Source of the DNA: Labilithrix sp.
GTDB lineage: Bacteria > Myxococcota_A > Polyangia > Polyangiales > Polyangiaceae
Length of the DNA stretch: 39,924 bases
NCBI GenBank assembly: GCA_019637195.1
Contig: JAHBWA010000076.1
Coordinates: 1 to 39,924, forward strand
Direction: 5' to 3'
Made by a program: the position numbers and the translations under genes. The notes under the pieces were generated by a model. It saw only the letters and a program-made list of their open reading frames with translations, had not been told where the DNA came from and did no database searches. Of the stretch, positions 32,090-37,821 are shown in pieces (within the stretch, counting starts at the first letter, position 1; each line of letters opens with the position of its first letter).

Positions 32090-32953
32090 GTGGGATCGTG
32101 GTGGGGCTCTCGCGTCCGCGCTTCAGCTCTGCTGGCGGCGGGCGTGTGCGGCGCGGTCGGCCCCGGGCTCTGGGCCTGCGGCGGCGCCTCGGACGCCCCT
32201 CCCGGCGCGGACGAGGGAGACGCCGCCGCGCTCGAGGACGCGTCGACGCCGCTCGACGAGGCCGGGCCCGGGGTCGTGCCGCCCGAGGCGGGGCGCGACG
32301 CGAGGCCCCCGCCCAGGACGTACTGCGCGACCCTCGCACCAGCGCCGCGGTTCTGCGACGATTTCGACGACGGCGAGCTCGCCGACGACTGGACGGCGCT
32401 CACGGCCGTGAACGGCGAGGCCGACCTCGACCCGACGACGTCGACCAGCGCGCCGGCGTCCTTCGTCCTGGGGACGGCGCCCATCGGGACCGACGAGAGC
32501 GCGCACGTCCACCTCCGAACGACCGCCAGCGGTACGCCGAAGGGTCACGTGGTGCTCTCGTTCGACGTGCTGCTCGATGCCGTCACGTTCACCCAAGGGG
32601 TCGTCGCCATCGCGACGCTCGACGTCGCCGCGAACCACTTCTTCACCCTCTACCTCCGCGACGGCGACGCCGACGCGCCCGCCGCGACGCTCGAGGAGAC
32701 GGCGCCCGACCGCACCACGCGCCACGTGCTCTCGTCGCTCCCCACTCCGGGCACGTGGACGCGAGCGACGCTCGACATCGACCTCGCCGCAGCGAAGGCC
32801 ACCGTCCGCTGGGGCGCGCAGACCGCGCTCGACGGAGCGCCCATCGTCGACGCCCCCGCGAAGGATCCGACGGTCCGCGTCGGCGCGGTCTACGTCTACG
32901 GCCCGGCCGCCTCGTTCGGCGCGCACTTCGACAACGTCACGCTCGACTTTTGA
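32090..32953 (+). CDS. Lipoprotein with a LamG/concanavalin-like domain
   Basis: A 287-residue lipoprotein. The signal ends GLWAC, acylated Cys30, and an acidic Asp/Glu/Pro linker follows (about 40-75). The C-terminal domain begins CATLAPAPRFCDDFDDGELA and continues with beta strands such as HVVLSFDVLL, NHFFTLYLRDG and WTRATLDIDLAAAKATVRW. The terminal FGAHFDNVTLDF matches LamG/concanavalin-like lectin folds. Such domains bind carbohydrates; no ligand can be assigned. The start is a GTG; TTG at 32082 is in a different frame. It converges on the redoxin gene across a hairpin. Confidence 0.75.
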   Translation: MGSWWGSRVRASALLAAGVCGAVGPGLWACGGASDAPPGADEGDAAALEDASTPLDEAGPGVVPPEAGRDARPPPRTYCATLAPAPRFCDDFDDGELADDWTALTAVNGEADLDPTTSTSAPASFVLGTAPIGTDESAHVHLRTTASGTPKGHVVLSFDVLLDAVTFTQGVVAIATLDVAANHFFTLYLRDGDADAPAATLEETAPDRTTRHVLSSLPTPGTWTRATLDIDLAAAKATVRWGAQTALDGAPIVDAPAKDPTVRVGAVYVYGPAASFGAHFDNVTLDF

Positions 32954-32984
32954 GCCGCGAGCTCGAGTCACGATCGCTCGCATC

Positions 32985-33016
32985 GCGCGCGGCACGCTCG
33001 ACGCCCCGCCGCGCGC
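32985..33016. terminator. Bidirectional hairpin between convergent genes
   Basis: GCGCGCGGC (32985-32993) and GCCGCGCGC (33008-33016) form a perfect 9-bp stem around a 14-base loop. It lies between genes ending at 32953 and 33044. No T-tract. Confidence 0.5.
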
Positions 33017-33043
33017 GGCAGATGCCCGACCTCGCGGAGCGCG

Positions 33044-33769
33044 CTACCGCGCGTACTTCACGCCGCAACCGTACGCCTTCGTGTCGGTCGTCGCAGGCGT
33101 CTTGCCCGCCGCGACGGCCGCGAGCGCCTCGTCGACGTAGGAGACGAGCTTGCCGTCCGTGGGAGACTCGCCTTCGCCGTCGGGCGAGTTGTCGACCGCG
33201 CCCTTGTAGACGAGGATCCCCTTCCCATCGACGACGAAGATGTGCGGCGTGTTGGTCGCGCCGTATGCCTTGCCGACGGCGCCCGACTCGTCGAGCAGGA
33301 TCGGGTGATCCATACCGTACTTCTTCGCGCCCGCGCGGTTCGCGTCGGCGCCGTGGCCTTGTTTGCCCGCGGCGCCCGAGTTCACCGCGAGCCAGACGAC
33401 CCCGCTCTTCGCGTGCCTCTTCGCGGCGTCCTTGAGCGAGCCCTTCGTGTGCGACTTGTCGACGAAGGGACACCCGGGGTTGAACCACTCGAGCACCACG
33501 GTCTTGCCCTTGAACGACGCGAGGCGCACCTCGTTGCCGTCGAGGTCCTTCAGCGCGAAGCCCGGGACGAGCCTGCCGATCTCGGCGTACTCGGCCTCAC
33601 CGCTCGGCGGAGGCGTGGCGGCCGGAGCCGCCTGAGTCTCGACCGCTCGCGCGCTCGCTTGGGCGCCGCTCGTCTCCGGTCCGGGGGCCGCGCCGGACGG
33701 CGGCTCCTTGTTGCACGCGAGGAGGAGGACGGCGAGCGAGGCGACGAGGCTAGCTCTCTGGCGCTTCAT
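33044..33769 (-). CDS. Redoxin-domain lipoprotein (TlpA/AhpC-TSA-like, single Cys)
   Basis: A 241-residue lipoprotein (signal LAVLLLAC, Cys19). A Pro/Ala-rich linker leads to a thioredoxin-like domain (about 65-225) with VPGFALKDLDGNEVRLASF, VVLEWFNPGCPFVDKS and TPHIFVVDGKG. The active site has one Cys (Cys100 in NPGCPFV) rather than CxxC. Two late cysteines sit near the C-terminus (GCGVKYAR has one). Single-Cys NP(G/E)CPFV redoxins are known in secreted bacterial proteins and may act as peroxidases or thiol reductases. ATG 33769 gives a proper lipoprotein signal; an in-frame ATG at 33817 would add 16 basic residues. The acyltransferase gene lies 72 bp upstream on the same strand. Confidence 0.85.
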   Translation of the reverse strand: MKRQRASLVASLAVLLLACNKEPPSGAAPGPETSGAQASARAVETQAAPAATPPPSGEAEYAEIGRLVPGFALKDLDGNEVRLASFKGKTVVLEWFNPGCPFVDKSHTKGSLKDAAKRHAKSGVVWLAVNSGAAGKQGHGADANRAGAKKYGMDHPILLDESGAVGKAYGATNTPHIFVVDGKGILVYKGAVDNSPDGEGESPTDGKLVSYVDEALAAVAAGKTPATTDTKAYGCGVKYAR

Positions 33770-33841
33770 CCTGATGGATCTAGCGCACGCTCGCGCGGCG
33801 CGCGCGCTCTTCTTCACCGCACGGGCAAACCTCCGCGGCGT

Positions 33842-34777
33842 CTAGCTCAGGTTGGCTCGCAGTTCGCGCTCTTCCTCGCCGAGCGAGCGGATCTGCTCGA
33901 GGGCGTGCTCCGAGATGCGCCGGTGGAGTCGAGGGCTCGGCGCCTGATCGAGCATTCCTCCGAAGTCCACCGGCGCGCCGAAGTTCATGATGATCGGCGT
34001 GCCCTTGCGGGTGAAATTGCCCGTGATCTGCTTCGGGAGATCGTTGCCGAGGCCGTTGATGAACACGGGGAGCACGTCGACCCGCGCGGCCTGGATGACG
34101 CGACCGACGCCGCCCTGCGCGGGGAGGAGCGCATACGGATCGTCGCTCTGGTTGCGTGTGCCCTCGGGGTGGAGACCGACGAACGTCCCGCCGCGCCGGA
34201 GGAGCCGAGCGGTCTCGTCGAGGCTCGCGAGGTTCAGCGCCGCGCGGCTCCGCTCGCGGAAGATCGGCGGATACATCGCGAAGAAGCTCATGACGCCGTT
34301 GACGAAGAGGCCGAGCGGCTTGTCGTAAAAGAACTTCGAGCGCACCGGGAAGACGAGCCGGTGAGGCATGTCGCGGTTCACGAGGTAGCCGGTGATCACG
34401 TAGAGATCGAAGAAGCTCCGGTGGTTCGACACCACGAGGTAGCTCTTGTCCGGGTCGAACTTCGGCAGCCGCTCGAGGCCGTTCACGTGGCGGATGTTCT
34501 TCGTGCAGTGCTCGATCCAATTCGAGCCGATGTAGCGCTGCGCGACGCGCACCGCGCGATCCAGCCGCCCCGGCTCGAAGCTACGACGGACGAAGTCGAT
34601 CTGCCGCAGCTCCGTCGGAGAGAGCAGCTCCTTGAAGTCGGAGAGATCGCGCGCGGGGACCTCCTTCTTGCCGGACTTCGGCGCCAACCCGGGCACCTCC
34701 GGCTCGTGCGTGACGGCGTCGGACTGGTTCCCCGGCGACGCCTCTCCCACCCCCGCGCCGTGGACGCCGTTCGTCAT
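33842..34777 (-). CDS. 1-acyl-sn-glycerol-3-phosphate acyltransferase-like (PlsC domain)
   Basis: A 311-residue protein with the PlsC fold. The catalytic motif is NHRSFFD (His119 and Asp124), the acceptor-binding motif PEGTRN (204-209), and VRSKFF and QAARVDVLPVFINGL lie between and after. PlsC enzymes add an acyl chain to lysophosphatidic acid or similar phospholipids. The longer N-terminus (about 110 residues before the catalytic motif) and its soluble character suggest a non-standard member acting on a different acceptor. The start at ATG 34777 is chosen over the in-frame 34861, which would add 28 residues of poor composition. The redoxin gene follows after 72 bp. Confidence 0.88.
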   Translation of the reverse strand: MTNGVHGAGVGEASPGNQSDAVTHEPEVPGLAPKSGKKEVPARDLSDFKELLSPTELRQIDFVRRSFEPGRLDRAVRVAQRYIGSNWIEHCTKNIRHVNGLERLPKFDPDKSYLVVSNHRSFFDLYVITGYLVNRDMPHRLVFPVRSKFFYDKPLGLFVNGVMSFFAMYPPIFRERSRAALNLASLDETARLLRRGGTFVGLHPEGTRNQSDDPYALLPAQGGVGRVIQAARVDVLPVFINGLGNDLPKQITGNFTRKGTPIIMNFGAPVDFGGMLDQAPSPRLHRRISEHALEQIRSLGEEERELRANLS

Positions 34778-35110
34778 ATTCGTGTCATGCACGCGGCCCC
34801 GTATTGTCTCGATTCGGTCAGGCCGCAAGCCCGCCAACCACGCGGGCGGACGGCCGCTCACCGCTGCGCAAAAATTTGTTTTATATCAAATATATACAGC
34901 AACCGTCGCGTACACCGACGCGTGGGTGAGATCGACGGCTTGGTTCGGACGCGCGCGACGGGCGCCGCCGGTGTCGACGCGAAGCTGCACCCGATCCGCC
35001 CCGGCCGCTTCTCGGCAGAGGCCACGCGCACAAGCCCGCAGACTTCCACGAGGCGACGCTGAACGCGCCCACGGCACGGCGCGTGCTCGTCCAGCGGGCG
35101 AGGTCCCCCG
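34778..35110. promoter_or_regulatory. Divergent region with an AT-rich island
   Basis: A 333-bp gap. At 34870-34897 there is a sharply AT-rich stretch containing ATTTG (34874-34878) and CAAAT (34887-34891) as an inverted repeat with an 8-base spacer. It could be an operator or UP-type element for either divergent gene. I find no clean promoter pair inside it and no ORF around it. Confidence 0.4.
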
Positions 35111-35470
35111 ATGAAGTCTACCCAGCTGTTTCGCGCCGTCGTCGCCGCCGCCTCCCTGTCGTTGCTCGTCGGACTCGTCGCGTGCACGTCCGCGACCGAC
35201 GAGGACGACGACGCGAGCGAGGAGGTCGCGGCCGAAGCCCAGGCCGTCGCCACGTCACCCTGCACGCCTCGGCCGCTCGCGACGGAGACCTGCCACGTCT
35301 GGCGACGAAGCGAGCGCGACAGCCTCGGCTGCGGCCGGGGGCTCGGACGCGGCTGGACGAGCTGGGCGCAGAGCGCCTGCGTGCGCGTGCCGGGATCGGT
35401 CTGCGACCGCGGCGTGGCGCGGCGGCCCACGCGCGAAGAGCACGAGACCTGGCCGACCTGCTCTCCCTGA
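35111..35470 (+). CDS. Small cysteine-rich lipoprotein
   Basis: A 119-residue lipoprotein. The signal ends LLVGLVAC, acylated Cys25, and a strongly acidic linker follows (DEDDDASEEVA). The mature domain of about 70 residues has six cysteines (51, 61, 74, 90, 98, 117), which suggests three disulfides. The end, with GWTSWAQSAC, a second Cys eight residues later, basic residues and a last Cys, loosely resembles a thrombospondin type-1 repeat. That is a guess from spacing. A GAGG-like sequence lies about 8 bases before the ATG. Confidence 0.65.
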   Translation: MKSTQLFRAVVAAASLSLLVGLVACTSATDEDDDASEEVAAEAQAVATSPCTPRPLATETCHVWRRSERDSLGCGRGLGRGWTSWAQSACVRVPGSVCDRGVARRPTREEHETWPTCSP

Positions 35471-35500
35471 AGGCCGCGCGCCCTACGATGGCATCGCCTG

Positions 35501-36934
35501 TCAGCAGGCGCGGTGCCCCGTCGGGAAGATCTTCCCGGGGTTCAAGAGGCCGCTCGGATCGAACACGCGCTTGAGGTCCTCCTGGAGCGCGATGAGCTCG
35601 GGGCCCTGCTCGATCGGGAGGTACGCCGCCTTCGAGACGCCGATCCCGTGCTCACCGCTCAGCGTGCCGCCGAGGCCGACCGTCGCGCGCATCAGGCCTT
35701 CGATCGCGCGGTCGACCGCCGGGCGCTCGCCGTCGTCGTCCCAGAGGAAGTTGACGTGCATGTTGCCGTCGCCGGCGTGGCCGTAGGTGAGGTGCCGGAC
35801 CCCCTCGCGCTCGCAGACACGCGCCGCCTCGTCGAGCAGCGCGACGAGGCGCGAGCGCGGGACGACGACGTCCTCCGAGAGCTTGTGCTTCGCGAGCTTT
35901 CGCGTCGCCATCGAGAGCATCCGGCGCGCCTCCCAGAGCCGGGCGCGCTGCGCCGCGTCCTCTGCCGCGACGACGTCGATCGCCTGGCCGCCTTCGGAGA
36001 GCGTCTCGCCGAGCGCCTCGAGCGTCGCGTCGAGCGCGGCGTCTCGGCCGCCGTCGATCTCGACGAGGAGCATCGCGTTGGCGCGGAGGTCCACCGAGAC
36101 GCCCTGCCGGCGGATCGCCTCGAGCGTCCACGCGTCCATCAGCTCGAGGCACCGCGGGACGAGGCCGCGCGCGATCACGCGCGTCACGGCGGCCGCCGCG
36201 GCGCGGGCGTCCGGGTAGAGCGCGAGCACCGTCGCGATCTCCGTCGGCGCGTGGACGAGGCGCAGCGTGATCTCGGTGAAGACGCCGAGCGTGCCCTCGC
36301 TCCCGACCAGCAGCGACGTGACGTCGTAGCCCGTCACGCCCTTGATCGTGCGGCGCCCCGTGCGGAGGACACGGCCGCCCATCAAGCACGCCTCGAGCCC
36401 GAGGACATACTCGCGCGTCACGCCGTACTTGAACGCCCGCGGGCCGCCGGCGTTCTCGGCGACGTTGCCGCCGATCATGCAGCTCGACAGCGAGCTCGGG
36501 TCGGGCGGATAGAAGAGGCCCTCGGCCTCGACCGCGGCGTGGAGCGCGCCCGTGACGACGCCCGGCTGGACGACGGCGACGAGGTCCTGGCGATCGATGT
36601 CGACGATGTCCGCCAGGCCCTGCGTCGCGAGGACGACGCCGCCCGCGACCGGGACGGCCCCCCCCGTGCGGCCGGTGCCCGCCGCGCGTGGGGTCACGGG
36701 GACGCCGTGCGTCTCGCAGACCTCGAGGGCGACCTTCACGTCGTCGCGGCCCGCGGCGAGCACGACCGCGTCCGGGAGCCGGCCCGCGGCCGCGCTGTCG
36801 TCGCGCGCGTGGGCCAGGCGGCCCCCCTCCGAGACGTCGACCTTGGACGGGCCGAGGCGCCGTTCGAGCTCGCGCACCGCCTTCTCGACGGCGTCGCGGG
36901 ACGGGAGGCGCACCTCGGGCGGCGCGATCAGCAT
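35501..36934 (-). CDS. glcD: FAD-linked glycolate/D-lactate oxidase subunit (GlcD-type)
   Basis: A 477-residue flavoprotein of the FAD-binding type 4 / GlcD family. The N-terminal FAD domain has PRAAGTGRTGGA (82-93), then GGNVAENAGG and VGSEGTLGVFTEI. The C-terminal domain has YGHAGDGNMHVN and SGEHGIGVSKAAYL, both hallmarks of GlcD and D-lactate dehydrogenases. The reaction is oxidation of a 2-hydroxy acid such as glycolate or D-lactate to the keto acid. The glcE and glcF partner genes are not adjacent, so it may be a stand-alone D-2-hydroxyacid dehydrogenase. The start is ATG 36934. It is divergent from the outer-membrane gene with a 71-bp gap. Confidence 0.9.
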   Translation of the reverse strand: MLIAPPEVRLPSRDAVEKAVRELERRLGPSKVDVSEGGRLAHARDDSAAAGRLPDAVVLAAGRDDVKVALEVCETHGVPVTPRAAGTGRTGGAVPVAGGVVLATQGLADIVDIDRQDLVAVVQPGVVTGALHAAVEAEGLFYPPDPSSLSSCMIGGNVAENAGGPRAFKYGVTREYVLGLEACLMGGRVLRTGRRTIKGVTGYDVTSLLVGSEGTLGVFTEITLRLVHAPTEIATVLALYPDARAAAAAVTRVIARGLVPRCLELMDAWTLEAIRRQGVSVDLRANAMLLVEIDGGRDAALDATLEALGETLSEGGQAIDVVAAEDAAQRARLWEARRMLSMATRKLAKHKLSEDVVVPRSRLVALLDEAARVCEREGVRHLTYGHAGDGNMHVNFLWDDDGERPAVDRAIEGLMRATVGLGGTLSGEHGIGVSKAAYLPIEQGPELIALQEDLKRVFDPSGLLNPGKIFPTGHRAC

Positions 36935-37005
36935 GCCCGTCTCTTAGCACCATCGCCTGACCTTTTCGCGCAACCGCCGGCGCGCGCGGCCGACCCGTCT
37001 CTGCC

Positions 37006-37737
37006 ATGCCGGTCCGTCCCCACCTCGTCGCCGCGCTCTTCGCCTCGCTCGCCCTGATCTTCTGGAGCCGCGCCGCGCGCGCCGAGCGCGAGCTCATCGT
37101 TCCGTTCCACGAGGGCGGGCACATCGTGTTCGACCAGCTCTCGGGGCTCCGCCTCGACGCGACGAGCGGCGTCGCGTACGCGGGCCCCGCCGGAGTCGCG
37201 TTTCGCTCGACGAAGTCCGACGCCCTCGTCCCCGGCGGCCCGTCGAGCGAGACTTCGACGACCAGCGTCTGGTTCGCTCCGTCGGCGGACGTCTTCGTGA
37301 CCGATCACCTCTCGGTCGGCGGCCGCGTCGAGATCGCCCACACCTGGGGCGCGATCGAGGGCGGCGGACGGCGACTCGAGCTGCCGGGGACGACGTCGAT
37401 GACGTTCCTCCCGCGCGTCGGGTTCTTCGTCCCGTTCGGCGATCGCTTCGGGATCTGGCCCCGCGCCGGTGTGGGGTGGTGCAGCGTCGAGTCGGTGAGC
37501 TTCGCCTCGACCGGCAGCGCTCCGACCCGCGACACGTTCCGTGCCATGCTCCTCGACGTCGACCTCTCGCTCGTCTACCGCTTCGGGGAGACCTTCTTCA
37601 TGCGCGCGGGCCCGGAGGTCGGCGTGACGCTCGGCGGACGGCAGACGAGCGAGACCGGCGGCACCAGCGCCGGGGCGGGCGCTTCGGTCCTGCAGATCTC
37701 GGGCACGATCGGCTTCGGCATGAACCTCGAGCTCTGA
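37006..37737 (+). CDS. Outer-membrane beta-barrel protein
   Basis: A 243-residue protein with a clear signal peptide (ALFASLALIFWSRAARA, cleavage near 26). It then has alternating hydrophobic beta strands ending in SGTIGFGMNLEL, as in small eight-stranded barrels of the OmpA/OmpW size class. Strands such as LSVGGRVEIAHTW, FLPRVGFFVPFGDRF and FMRAGPEVGVTLGG fit this. The C-terminus is Leu rather than the usual Phe. Function is unknown. It is separated by 84 bp from the long downstream gene, which has its own -10-like hexamer. Confidence 0.7.
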   Translation: MPVRPHLVAALFASLALIFWSRAARAERELIVPFHEGGHIVFDQLSGLRLDATSGVAYAGPAGVAFRSTKSDALVPGGPSSETSTTSVWFAPSADVFVTDHLSVGGRVEIAHTWGAIEGGGRRLELPGTTSMTFLPRVGFFVPFGDRFGIWPRAGVGWCSVESVSFASTGSAPTRDTFRAMLLDVDLSLVYRFGETFFMRAGPEVGVTLGGRQTSETGGTSAGAGASVLQISGTIGFGMNLEL

Positions 37738-37807
37738 TCCGACGACTCCGACGAAATTTCCCCCCGTCTGCGAGGGCGGCGCCACTGGTGCGCGCCGCTC
37801 CGCTGGT

Positions 37808-37813
37808 TATGGT
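37808..37813 (+). promoter_or_regulatory. -10-like hexamer before the long partial gene
   Basis: TATGGT, 8 bases before the ATG at 37822. CTGGTG (37785-37790) lies 17 bp upstream and is one base off TTGGTG. No Shine-Dalgarno. Confidence 0.4.
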
Positions 37814-37821
37814 CCCGCTCC

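Noticed and set aside
35501..36934. Complete glycolate oxidase operon
   Set aside because: Only the GlcD-type subunit is present; no glcE or glcF homologue is adjacent, so a stand-alone dehydrogenase is equally possible.
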